Shown here piece by piece: positions 25,456 through 34,389 of a stretch of DNA of 64,000 bases; the first letter of the stretch is position 1; each line of letters starts with the position of its first letter. The stretch spans positions 1 to 64,000 of the forward strand of contig NZ_FOBD01000016.1 in assembly GCF_900109515.1 (NCBI RefSeq). The letters are read 5' to 3'. The translations under genes and the position numbers were made by a program. This stretch comes from Paenibacillus sp. OK003 (GTDB lineage Bacteria > Bacillota > Bacilli > Paenibacillales > Paenibacillaceae). The notes under the pieces are model-generated. The model saw nothing but the letters and a program-made list of their open reading frames with translations. It was not told where the DNA came from and ran no database searches.

Positions 25456-26385
25456 ATGACCGCATTTTTGAAAAATCTGATTAGAAACCGAGTCATGCTG
25501 TTCATGGTGCTGCCAGGCGCCATCTGGTTCTTCTTCTTCTCCTACTTGCCATTGGTTGGTACAGTAGCCGCATTCAAACAATATCGCTTTAGCCGCGAAG
25601 GCTTCTGGGCCAGTCTGATGAAGAGCGAATGGGTGGGTTGGGATAACTTTAAATTCCTGTTCAGCACCAACGATGCTTGGCTCATTACTCGAAATACGCT
25701 TTTTTATAACCTTGCCATTATTATTCTGGGGCTGGTATTCGCTGTAGGTTTGGCCATTCTGCTCTCGGAGCTGGTCAATAAACGATTGGCCAAATTGTAT
25801 CAAACAGGTATGTTCCTGCCGTATTTCCTATCCTGGGTTATTGTCGGTTATTTCGCGTTCAGCTTCCTGAGCATGGACCGGGGGATGTTGAACCAGATTA
25901 TTGGGTGGTTCGGTGTGGAACCGATTCAGTGGTATTCGGAAGCGAAGTATTGGCCGTATATCCTGGTGTTCGTAGCTTTGTGGAAAACGATCGGGTACAA
26001 CAGCATTGTCTATCTCGCTTCCATTCTGGGGATTGATCGGTCGCTGTATGAGGCAGCGATGATCGATGGCGCCAATAAATGGCAGCAGATCCGCAACATT
26101 ACGATTCCTTTGCTCTCACCGATCATTATTATTATGACGTTGCTGGCTGTGGGCCGCATCTTCTATGCCGACTTTGGTCTCTTCTATCAGGTTCCAAGGG
26201 ATTCGGGTACGTTGTATGCCGTTACCAATGTTATTGATACGTATGTGTATCGTGGCTTGAAAACAAGTGGTGAGATTGGCATGAGTACCGCTGCCGGATT
26301 GTATCAATCCGTTGTAGGCTTCGTGCTTGTTATCCTTTCCAACTATGTTGTACGCAAAATCGATAAAGATAGCAGCCTATTCTAG
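25456..26385 (+). CDS. ABC sugar importer permease, LplB type
   Basis: 309 residues, six membrane segments. The ATPase-contact loop is YEAAMIDGANKWQQIRNITIPLL (residues about 200-222), the EAA motif of this permease class. It begins MTAFLKNLIRNRVMLFMVLPG. The ATG at 25456 has AAGGAGG 10 bases upstream. It pairs with the next gene to form the channel. Confidence 0.94.
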   Translation: MTAFLKNLIRNRVMLFMVLPGAIWFFFFSYLPLVGTVAAFKQYRFSREGFWASLMKSEWVGWDNFKFLFSTNDAWLITRNTLFYNLAIIILGLVFAVGLAILLSELVNKRLAKLYQTGMFLPYFLSWVIVGYFAFSFLSMDRGMLNQIIGWFGVEPIQWYSEAKYWPYILVFVALWKTIGYNSIVYLASILGIDRSLYEAAMIDGANKWQQIRNITIPLLSPIIIIMTLLAVGRIFYADFGLFYQVPRDSGTLYAVTNVIDTYVYRGLKTSGEIGMSTAAGLYQSVVGFVLVILSNYVVRKIDKDSSLF

Positions 26386-26409
26386 GACAAAGGAAAGGAG
26401 TGAACCACT

Positions 26410-27324
26410 GTGGCTCAAATCGTAAAAAAACGCGACTTCCATCATGTATCCAATGGCTGGAACGTCATTATGAATATTTTGGCCGGACTATTCGCTTTAA
26501 TCTGTGTATTTCCTTTCGTGTTTGTAGTGATCATCTCGTTCACGGACGAGAAAGCACTGGCCCGTGACGGGTATCGACTGATTCCGAAGGAATGGAGTCT
26601 CGCAGCCTATCAGTTTGTGTGGCAGAGTGGAGACACGCTGCTGCGTGCTTATGGGGTAACCATTCTGGTGACGGTGCTGGGTACCATCATCAGTCTGATT
26701 CTAATGTCGCTGTACGCTTATGCGATATCCCGCAAGAGCTTCCGTTATCGGAGATTTTTCTCCATATTTGCCATTCTGACCATGTTGTTTAATGGAGGGA
26801 TGATTCCGACCTATATGGTCGTGTCCCAACTTCTTCATTTGAAAGATAGCATATGGGCACTGGTTCTGCCGCTTGCAATGAATGCCTTCTATATCATGAT
26901 CCTACGTACATTCTATTCAACCAGTGTACCGGATGCGGTCATTGAATCCGCGAAAATTGATGGAGCCGGAGAATTTTATACGTTTATGAAGATTGTTATT
27001 CCATTATCACTGCCAGGGCTGGCGACAATCGGATTGTTCAGTACGCTCGGTTACTGGAACGATTGGTTCAATGCGCTGTTATATATCGATAACCCCAACC
27101 TCGTACCGCTGCAATCGATGCTGATGCGGATTGAGTCCAGCATCCAGTTCATCCAGCAGAACTCGGCGAACAGCTCGATGAGTCTGGCGGCGATGCAATC
27201 CATCCCGCAGGATACTTCACGGATGGCCATGGTGGTTCTCGCTACATTGCCGATTATTTTCGCTTATCCGTTCTTCCAGCGTTACTTTGTACAGGGTCTG
27301 ACGGTCGGAGCTGTCAAAGAGTAA
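26410..27324 (+). CDS. ABC sugar importer permease, LplC/YtcP type
   Basis: 304 residues, six membrane segments, EAA motif VIESAKIDGAGEFYTFMKIV near 180-199 and the typical ending PFFQRYFVQGLTVGAVKE. Start is GTG at 26410, after AAGGAG. It is 24 bases behind the first permease. No ATP-binding subunit is encoded nearby. Confidence 0.94.
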   Translation: MAQIVKKRDFHHVSNGWNVIMNILAGLFALICVFPFVFVVIISFTDEKALARDGYRLIPKEWSLAAYQFVWQSGDTLLRAYGVTILVTVLGTIISLILMSLYAYAISRKSFRYRRFFSIFAILTMLFNGGMIPTYMVVSQLLHLKDSIWALVLPLAMNAFYIMILRTFYSTSVPDAVIESAKIDGAGEFYTFMKIVIPLSLPGLATIGLFSTLGYWNDWFNALLYIDNPNLVPLQSMLMRIESSIQFIQQNSANSSMSLAAMQSIPQDTSRMAMVVLATLPIIFAYPFFQRYFVQGLTVGAVKE

Positions 27325-27358
27325 CCGAATCACTTCTATAGGGTGGAGGTATCGAAGG

Positions 27359-29707
27359 ATGATGATATATAAGGACAAAAGTAAATCCGTGGAAGAGCGA
27401 GTAGAACATCTGCTGGGCTTAATGACGACGGAGGAAAAGGCGGGTCAACTCATCCAGCCTTTTGGTTGGCAGACATATACCAATAATCAAGGGAACATTA
27501 CGCTGAATGAATCCTTTAAGCAGCAGGTGGAAAACGGGGGCGTAGGCTCCCTGTACGGTGCACTTCGTGCAGATCCATGGACGGGGGTTACGCTTGAAAA
27601 TGGACTGTCTGCCAGAGAAGGGGCAGAAGCAGTAAACCTTATTCAGCGCCATGCTGTAGAGCATTCCAGACTGGGGATTCCCATTCTGATCGGAGAGGAA
27701 TGCTCTCACGGACATATGGCGATTGACGGTACGGTCTATCCGGTTCCTCTGCTCTTAGGAAGTACTTGGAATGTGGATCTGTACCGAGACATGTGTCGGG
27801 CAGTCGCTCGCGAGACGCGTGCTCAAGGTGGTGCGGTAACGTATTCTCCGGTGCTGGATGTTGTACGTGATCCACGCTGGGGGCGTACCGAGGAATGCTT
27901 TGGGGAAGACCCGTATCTTATTGGTGAACTGGCTGTTGCTTCCGTGCAAGGACTTCAGGGCGAGCGTTTGGACCAAGAGGATGCGGTAGCGGCTACACTG
28001 AAACACTTTGTCGGTTATGGCAGCTCGGAAGGTGGACGCAATGCGGGACCGGTGCATATGGGCTGGCGTGAGCTGCTGGAAGTAGATCTGTATCCGTTCC
28101 GCAAAGCTGTTGAAGCAGGCGCTCAATCCATTATGCCGGCTTATAACGAAATCGACGGTATCCCGTGTACGGTTAATACGGAGCTGCTGGATGACGTTCT
28201 GCGAAAAGATTGGGGCTTTGACGGTCTGGTGATTACGGACTGCGGTGCCATCAACATGCTCGCAAGTGGGCATGATGTGGCGGCAGATGGATTGGAAGCA
28301 TCCGTACAGGCCATTCAGGCAGGGATTGATATGGAAATGTCCGGTGAGATGTTTGGACAATTTCTGGTGCAAGCGATCGCGGAAGGCAAACTTGAAATGC
28401 CTGTACTGGATCAGGCTGTCCGCCGTGTGCTGGCACTGAAATTCAAGCTGGGATTATTCGAGCAGCCTTATGTGGATGCCGATCGAGCGGCAGAAGTCAT
28501 TGGCAGTGAAGAACATATTCAACTGGCACGCCAATTGGCTGCAGAAGGTGTGGTCTTGCTCAAAAATGAAGCTGCAACGTTACCTCTGTCGACGGCAACA
28601 GCGGGCCGAATTGCTGTTATTGGTCCTAATGCAGACCAAGCCTACAACCAGTTGGGCGATTATACATCCCCCCAACCGAAGTCCAAAGTGGCTACGGTGC
28701 TGGATGGCATCCGCAGTAAGCTTGCTGTAAGTGAGAGTGGGCACGCAAGGGAAAGCTCAGCTGAACATTCAAATAGTGAAAATCAGGTGCTCTATGCACC
28801 GGGATGTCGCATCAAGGGTGATTCGAGAGAAGGGTTCGAGCACGCTATAGAAACTGCACGTCAGGCCGATACGGTCATCATGGTCGTTGGCGGCTCGAGT
28901 GCCCGTGATTTTGGTGAAGGAACGATCGATCTGAAGACAGGTGCTTCCAATGTGTCCGATAACTCATGGAATGACATGGAGTGTGGAGAAGGCATTGACC
29001 GCATGACGCTTGGGATTGCAGGAGTCCAGCTGGAGCTGATTCAAGAGATTCATAAGCTTGGCAAAACACTTGTCATTGTTTATATCAACGGTCGCCCGAT
29101 CACCGAGCCATGGGTGGATGAACATGCCGATGCCATTCTGGAAGCATGGTACCCAGGTCAAGAGGGTGGGCATGCCATTGCGGACATTTTGTTCGGCGAA
29201 GTGAATCCGTCCGGCAAACTGACGGTATCCATTCCGAAGCATGTGGGTCAATTACCGATTTACTATAATGGCAAACGTTCACGCGGCAAGCGTTATTTGG
29301 AAGAGGATCTGGAGCCACGTTATCCATTCGGATATGGACTTAGCTATACTACTTTTGATTACAGTGAGCCGAAGCTAAGTACAGAATGGATGACGGCCGA
29401 TGAGACAGTCACCGTATCAGTGGAAGTCACCAATACGGGGTCTTGCAGAGGTGCAGAAGTCATTCAGATGTATGTATCCGACGTGGTTAGCCGTGTGGCA
29501 CGTCCAGCCAAAGAGCTGAAGGGGTTTGTAAAAGTGATGTTGGAACCTGGAGAGACGAAGACGGTAGCCTTCCATATTGGAGCGGAGCAGCTGCAATATA
29601 TCGGTCGTGATCTCACGCCTGTCGTTGAACCAGGACAATTCCATATTCATATCGGAAGACATGTGAAAGATACGCAGTTCGCCGAGCTGACGGTAGAGGA
29701 GGCGTAA
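27359..29707 (+). CDS. Glycoside hydrolase family 3 beta-glycosidase
   Basis: 782 residues, no signal peptide, so cytoplasmic. GH3 N-domain with Lys-His motif TLKHFVGYG and nucleophile Asp294 in LVITDCGAINM. The C-domain runs to about 640, then a fibronectin III-like domain (GAEVIQMYVSDVVSRVARPAKELKGF). The TDCGAI form and lack of the NagZ His-Asp dyad point to beta-glucosidase or beta-xylosidase type rather than N-acetylglucosaminidase. GGAGG lies 9 bases before the first ATG. It is the first enzyme gene of the operon. The natural bond cut is uncertain. Confidence 0.92.
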   Translation: MMIYKDKSKSVEERVEHLLGLMTTEEKAGQLIQPFGWQTYTNNQGNITLNESFKQQVENGGVGSLYGALRADPWTGVTLENGLSAREGAEAVNLIQRHAVEHSRLGIPILIGEECSHGHMAIDGTVYPVPLLLGSTWNVDLYRDMCRAVARETRAQGGAVTYSPVLDVVRDPRWGRTEECFGEDPYLIGELAVASVQGLQGERLDQEDAVAATLKHFVGYGSSEGGRNAGPVHMGWRELLEVDLYPFRKAVEAGAQSIMPAYNEIDGIPCTVNTELLDDVLRKDWGFDGLVITDCGAINMLASGHDVAADGLEASVQAIQAGIDMEMSGEMFGQFLVQAIAEGKLEMPVLDQAVRRVLALKFKLGLFEQPYVDADRAAEVIGSEEHIQLARQLAAEGVVLLKNEAATLPLSTATAGRIAVIGPNADQAYNQLGDYTSPQPKSKVATVLDGIRSKLAVSESGHARESSAEHSNSENQVLYAPGCRIKGDSREGFEHAIETARQADTVIMVVGGSSARDFGEGTIDLKTGASNVSDNSWNDMECGEGIDRMTLGIAGVQLELIQEIHKLGKTLVIVYINGRPITEPWVDEHADAILEAWYPGQEGGHAIADILFGEVNPSGKLTVSIPKHVGQLPIYYNGKRSRGKRYLEEDLEPRYPFGYGLSYTTFDYSEPKLSTEWMTADETVTVSVEVTNTGSCRGAEVIQMYVSDVVSRVARPAKELKGFVKVMLEPGETKTVAFHIGAEQLQYIGRDLTPVVEPGQFHIHIGRHVKDTQFAELTVEEA

Positions 29708-29711
29708 GGAA

Positions 29712-32700
29712 TTGGAACGCATCAGACGATTTATTCGCGAGTTGTCCGAACGTCAGTGGTTGGAGCAAATGGAGCTGCGCAGCTGGGACATCACCCGCGC
29801 TTATTATAAAGTGCCAGGACAATATGAAGATCAGAAGGCTTATCCAGAAGGCGAGGGGTTGAATCGTTTCCCGAGTGATCAGGGAACGACCTATTTTTTC
29901 CGGACACGGTTGGATGTACCTGCCTCCTGGCAGAAAGAACCTTACGGACTTGTATTTGAATCCGGTGGGGAAGGCTTGCTTCGGGTGAATGGACATTCTT
30001 ATCAGGGGCTGGATCGTAATCATACGTATGTAACACTCGACCCTTCCCGAGTAGGGACTCAGCCTGAACTTGAGATTGAGTTATTCGATCCGGTACCCGA
30101 GCCTGTAGATCCACTGAACCAACAAGCGGTTATTCAGCCGCCGATTACATCAATTAGCAGTTTGTTGGTGCGACCGAATGAACCTGTCCGCAGCCTGATG
30201 TACACGGTCACGATAGTGCGTGATTCCGCGGTGCTGCTGCCGGAAAGTGATTTTCGCCGTGTGCGACTGTTGGAAGCGATCTATCGGGCGATGGATCAAT
30301 TCGTAGGTCTGACAGAAGAGGCTGTCAAGCAGGGGGATGACATCCGCAGTATCGAAGAAAGATTGATCCATGAAGTGCGAGAGATTGGTGGAAACGCCGA
30401 AGGCTTGGAGCATATGGTGGGGCAATCGCATATTGATATTGCCTGGCTGTGGCCTGTACGTGAGACGGTGCGCAAGACCAGTCGTACATTCTCCACGGTG
30501 GACGCACTCATGAATGAATACCCGGATTATGTTTATTCCCAGAGCCAGCCTTTGCTCTATGCTTTTCTGAAGGAACATGATCCCGAACTGTATGAACGGG
30601 TGAAGAAGCGCATTGCTGAAGGACGTTGGGAACTAGTTGGCGGGATGTGGGTTGAGCCGGATCTGAACATTCCGAGCGGGGAATCCCTGATTCGTCAGAT
30701 GTTATATGGTCAGCGCTTCTACATGGAGGAGTTCGGCAAAACATCACAGATTGAATGGCTGCCAGATACATTTGGTTATTGTGCTTCCCTGCCTCAGATT
30801 TTGAAGCATGGCAATGTGGAGTACTTCATGACCACCAAGCTCGGATGGAATGATACGAACGTATTTCCATATGATCTGTTCCACTGGGTAGGTATTGATG
30901 GCACGTCCATCCTGTCTTATCTCAATCATGGTGTCAACGAGCATACGCTGCCGAAGGACATTCATGATCATTGGCAGTCTTACCGCGAGAAGGCGGCGCA
31001 TCCTGAGCATATGCTTCTGTATGGGCATGGCGATGGCGGCGGCGGAGTGACGCGAGAGATGTTGGAGTACGTGGATCGTTCCGAGTTGATGGTGGGACAG
31101 CCGAAGAATAATTATAGTACCGCCGGTGCCTTCTTTGACGGAATCGAGAAGGCGCAGCCTGATCTTCCGAAGTGGCATGGCGACTTGTATTTGGAGCTTC
31201 ACCGGGGTACCTATACGACCCATGGCCGCAATAAGCGCAACAACCGGAAGGCTGAGGTGCTTTATCGCGAAGCGGAGCTTTGGAACACACTTGCCTTACC
31301 GGATATGGAGCCGCAGCAGGATGCTGAAGTGCGTTCGGCGCTGCATGATGGATGGAAGCTGATTTTGCTGAATCAATTCCATGATATTATCCCTGGTTCG
31401 GCCATAACGGAATCCTATGTAACGTCGGATGAGGAGTATATTCGGGTATTCGAATTGGGTAGAGCAGGACTGAATCAAGGTGTTGCTGCATTAACGAGGG
31501 GGATTAACACGCAGGGGCCAGAGGGTTCTGTTCCTTATGTTGTGTTCAACAGCCTTGGTTGGAATCGAAGTGAAGTCGTTCAACTTCAAATGCACGATGG
31601 ATTGGATCGTTACGTCATCGATGAAGAAGGTCAGCGTTTGCGCATGGATCGGGAAGATGGCCAAATTTCGGTTCTGGTGCCCGACATTCCAGCGTTTGGT
31701 CATAAGACGATTTGGCTCGTTCCGGAAAATGCAAGGGAAACGAATGTACGGGAAATGGCGAGCATTGCCGGGCAAAAGAACTTTACAGATACATGGGAAA
31801 CCGCGTATTACCATGTTCACTTCAACGAGCTTGGCGAGATATCCCGCTTGTGGGACAAGACAGCAGAACGCGAGATTCTGAAGCCAGGTGAACGCGGCAA
31901 TCAATTTCACTTTTTCCATGACCGTCCGACGCTCTGGGATGCCTGGGATATCGACAGCCGTTATGAGGCTCAGGTTGCTGGAGAAGTGGAGCTCTTGGAG
32001 AAAAAGCTGGTTCTGGCAGGTACTACGAAGGACGTACTTCGTTTTCAGTGGAAGCTTCATCAGTCTGTGATTACACAGGATATGGTGTTCTATCATGACA
32101 ATCGACGGATCGATTTTAAAACCCATGTAAGCTGGAATGAAGATCATAAATTGCTCAAAGTGGGCTTCCCGATCGATATAGTGACTTCCAAAGCAACCTA
32201 TGAAATTCCATTCGGTGCATTGGAGCGTCCAACTCATCGTAACACGAGTTGGGAGCAAGCTCAGTATGAAGTGTGCGGACACCGCTTCGCAGATGTCGCC
32301 GAGCACGGATATGGCGTCAGTCTGCTCAATGATTGCAAATATGGATACGACGTACAGGGAAGCACGATTCGCCTTTCCTTGTTGCGTGCACCGAGATGGC
32401 CTGACCGGACTGCGGATATTGGAGAACATGACTTCACCTATTCCCTGTATCCACATGAAGGCGACTGGAGAAGTGCACATACGGTACGTCAGGCGGCCGA
32501 ATTAAACCATGAAGTGCCTGTGCATCAGGTGGACCAGAACGCAGGCGTACGCCCGGCAACTGGATCATGGATTGAATTCGATAGCAGCCATGTCATCTTG
32601 GATACGGTCAAACCGGCAGAGGCAGGAAACGGTACAGTGCTCCGTTTCTATGAGTCTTCGGGCACACGTGAACGAGTGACGCTGCAATGGCCGCATGCAT

Positions 32701-32819
32701 TTGAGCAAGCTTATCACTCCAATGCTTTGGAAGAAGCAGGTGAGCCTTTGGATACCACTAATGGTCAGATTACATTATCTTTTAAACCTTACGAAATAAA
32801 AACCGTGCTATTACGGTAA
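29712..32819 (+). CDS. Alpha-mannosidase, GH38 (long type)
   Basis: 1035 residues, cytoplasmic. The zinc site begins QSHIDIAWLWPVRET (His240, Asp242) and the nucleophile is Asp352 in WLPDTFGYCASLPQ. The ~235-residue N-terminal beta domain and HDIIPGSAI (near residue 560) match the yeast Ams1/long bacterial type. It removes alpha-linked mannose by a retaining mechanism. The start TTG at 29712 is 4 bases past the GH3 stop, and its ribosome site GAGGAGG is inside the end of that gene, so the two are coupled. A dispersed repeat follows 40 bases after the stop. Confidence 0.94.
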   Translation: MERIRRFIRELSERQWLEQMELRSWDITRAYYKVPGQYEDQKAYPEGEGLNRFPSDQGTTYFFRTRLDVPASWQKEPYGLVFESGGEGLLRVNGHSYQGLDRNHTYVTLDPSRVGTQPELEIELFDPVPEPVDPLNQQAVIQPPITSISSLLVRPNEPVRSLMYTVTIVRDSAVLLPESDFRRVRLLEAIYRAMDQFVGLTEEAVKQGDDIRSIEERLIHEVREIGGNAEGLEHMVGQSHIDIAWLWPVRETVRKTSRTFSTVDALMNEYPDYVYSQSQPLLYAFLKEHDPELYERVKKRIAEGRWELVGGMWVEPDLNIPSGESLIRQMLYGQRFYMEEFGKTSQIEWLPDTFGYCASLPQILKHGNVEYFMTTKLGWNDTNVFPYDLFHWVGIDGTSILSYLNHGVNEHTLPKDIHDHWQSYREKAAHPEHMLLYGHGDGGGGVTREMLEYVDRSELMVGQPKNNYSTAGAFFDGIEKAQPDLPKWHGDLYLELHRGTYTTHGRNKRNNRKAEVLYREAELWNTLALPDMEPQQDAEVRSALHDGWKLILLNQFHDIIPGSAITESYVTSDEEYIRVFELGRAGLNQGVAALTRGINTQGPEGSVPYVVFNSLGWNRSEVVQLQMHDGLDRYVIDEEGQRLRMDREDGQISVLVPDIPAFGHKTIWLVPENARETNVREMASIAGQKNFTDTWETAYYHVHFNELGEISRLWDKTAEREILKPGERGNQFHFFHDRPTLWDAWDIDSRYEAQVAGEVELLEKKLVLAGTTKDVLRFQWKLHQSVITQDMVFYHDNRRIDFKTHVSWNEDHKLLKVGFPIDIVTSKATYEIPFGALERPTHRNTSWEQAQYEVCGHRFADVAEHGYGVSLLNDCKYGYDVQGSTIRLSLLRAPRWPDRTADIGEHDFTYSLYPHEGDWRSAHTVRQAAELNHEVPVHQVDQNAGVRPATGSWIEFDSSHVILDTVKPAEAGNGTVLRFYESSGTRERVTLQWPHAFEQAYHSNALEEAGEPLDTTNGQITLSFKPYEIKTVLLR

Positions 32820-32858
32820 ACCTTTTTGAAATATATTGAGCTATATAGGAGTAAACGT

Positions 32859-33011
32859 ATTTACACGATAACGAAGAGGGCAGAAAGAATTCGAAGAAGC
32901 GAAGCGTTCGCCTTTATCCCCGGATTTTACCCTTTAGAAAAGGGAATCAAAAAATCTGGGAATAACAGCGATCGGAGGATATTTCTGACCGCGCAGTGGT
33001 CCCGTGTAAAT
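32859..33011 (+). repeat. Dispersed structured intergenic element, copy C, inside the mannosidase operon
   Basis: 153 bases. Ends ATTTACACG and CGTGTAAAT pair perfectly; then GCAGAAA/TTTCTG. The inner hairpin is CCCTTT-AGAA-AAGGG. The conserved GCGAAGCGTTCGCC and AATCTGGGAATAACAGCGAT segments are present (one base changed from GGGGATAA). It fills most of the 250-base gap between the GH38 and GH125 genes. Confidence 0.88.
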
Positions 33012-33069
33012 TTTTTGTTTCATCCTCAATAGCTACACCATTCAATTTGTTTAAGGAGTGCACTCATTC

Positions 33070-34389
33070 ATGGAACAATTCAGACTACCCAAAATACCGA
33101 TGCCACCTGTTGCATTGCCACAAGCCGTACAAGCTGTAATGGAAGAAGCGGAGCAAAAGCTGGCGCATCGACCGAAGCTGCTTCAACTATTCAAGAACTG
33201 TTTCCCGAATACGATTGAAACAACAACGAAATTAATGGATGACGGCACGACCTTTGTCATCACTGGCGATATTCCAGCTTCCTGGCTGCGTGATTCCGTG
33301 GAGCAAGTGGTGCATTACATTCCATTTGCCAAGGAAGATCAAGACCTGCAACGCATTATTGGTGGTCTGATTAAGCGCCACATCCAGTACGTTCATATTG
33401 ATCCATATGCCAACGCCTTCAACGAGACAGCCAATGATTGGCACTGGAACACCACCGACGTGACCGAGATGTCACCTTGGGTGTGGGAGCGCAAATTCGA
33501 GATTGATTCCTTGTGCTTTGTTGTGCGTCTCGCTTATTTATATTGGAAAGAAACCGAACTGACCGATATTTTCGATTCCAGCTTCAAAGCCGCCATGCGC
33601 AAAATCGTGGATTTGTTCCGGGTGGAGCAGCATCACATGGAGAAGTCACCATACAGCTTTACCCGCAATAACGGCATTGCTACGGATTCAATTCGCAATA
33701 ACGGACGAGGTATGCCCGTCAATTACACAGGCATGATCTGGTCCGGTTTCCGTTCCAGTGATGATGCGTGTGATTTCCACTACAACATTCCAGGCAATAT
33801 GTTTGCCGTGGTTGCCCTGCGTCAGATGCAGGAGTTCGCGGAGTGGGTATTCCGGGATATGGAGTTCCTGCAGGAGCTTAAGGATCTGGAAGCCGAAGTA
33901 GATCATGGTATTCAGCTGTACGGTATTTACCGTCATCCCGAGTTTGGCCCGATCTATGCCTATGAGACGGATGGTTTCGGCAACTACTGCCTGATGGATG
34001 ATGCGGGTACACCGGGACTGATGTCCATTCCTTATCTTGGCTACGTTACAGCGGATGATCCGATCTATCAGAATACGAGACGTTTTGCGCTTAGCAAAGA
34101 GAATCCGTTCTATTATGAAGGCAAAGTTGCCAAAGGAATCGGCAGCCCGCATACACCGCCGGATTACATCTGGCATATGGGTCTGTCCATGCAAGGATTG
34201 ACGGCCCAGTCTGCTGAAGAGAAGCTCGAAATCATTCGGATGCTGGAAGCAACGGATGCGGATACAGGATATATGCATGAAGGTTTCCATGCCGATGATC
34301 CGACGATTTTTACGAGAAAATGGTTTGCTTGGTCCAACAGCCTGTTCTCCCAGTTGGTCTATAAATCCATGAAGGATGGTTTGCTATGA
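33070..34389 (+). CDS. Exo-alpha-1,6-mannosidase, GH125
   Basis: 439 residues, an (alpha/alpha)6-barrel, metal-independent inverting enzyme. Family marks are DIPASWLRDSVEQVVHYIPF near the start, RNNGRGMPVNYTGMIWSGFR in the middle, and the C-terminal YMHEGFHADDP with the candidate catalytic base Glu404. GH125 enzymes remove alpha-1,6-mannose from N-glycan cores or yeast mannan. The ATG at 33070 is chosen because an earlier GTG (33058) overlaps the AAGGAG ribosome site. Its stop overlaps the next start (ATGA at 34386). Confidence 0.95.
   Translation: MEQFRLPKIPMPPVALPQAVQAVMEEAEQKLAHRPKLLQLFKNCFPNTIETTTKLMDDGTTFVITGDIPASWLRDSVEQVVHYIPFAKEDQDLQRIIGGLIKRHIQYVHIDPYANAFNETANDWHWNTTDVTEMSPWVWERKFEIDSLCFVVRLAYLYWKETELTDIFDSSFKAAMRKIVDLFRVEQHHMEKSPYSFTRNNGIATDSIRNNGRGMPVNYTGMIWSGFRSSDDACDFHYNIPGNMFAVVALRQMQEFAEWVFRDMEFLQELKDLEAEVDHGIQLYGIYRHPEFGPIYAYETDGFGNYCLMDDAGTPGLMSIPYLGYVTADDPIYQNTRRFALSKENPFYYEGKVAKGIGSPHTPPDYIWHMGLSMQGLTAQSAEEKLEIIRMLEATDADTGYMHEGFHADDPTIFTRKWFAWSNSLFSQLVYKSMKDGLL

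Noticed and set aside
31491..32480. 329-codon minus-strand frame opposite the GH38 gene
   Set aside because: No ribosome site or domain; the plus-strand gene is certain.
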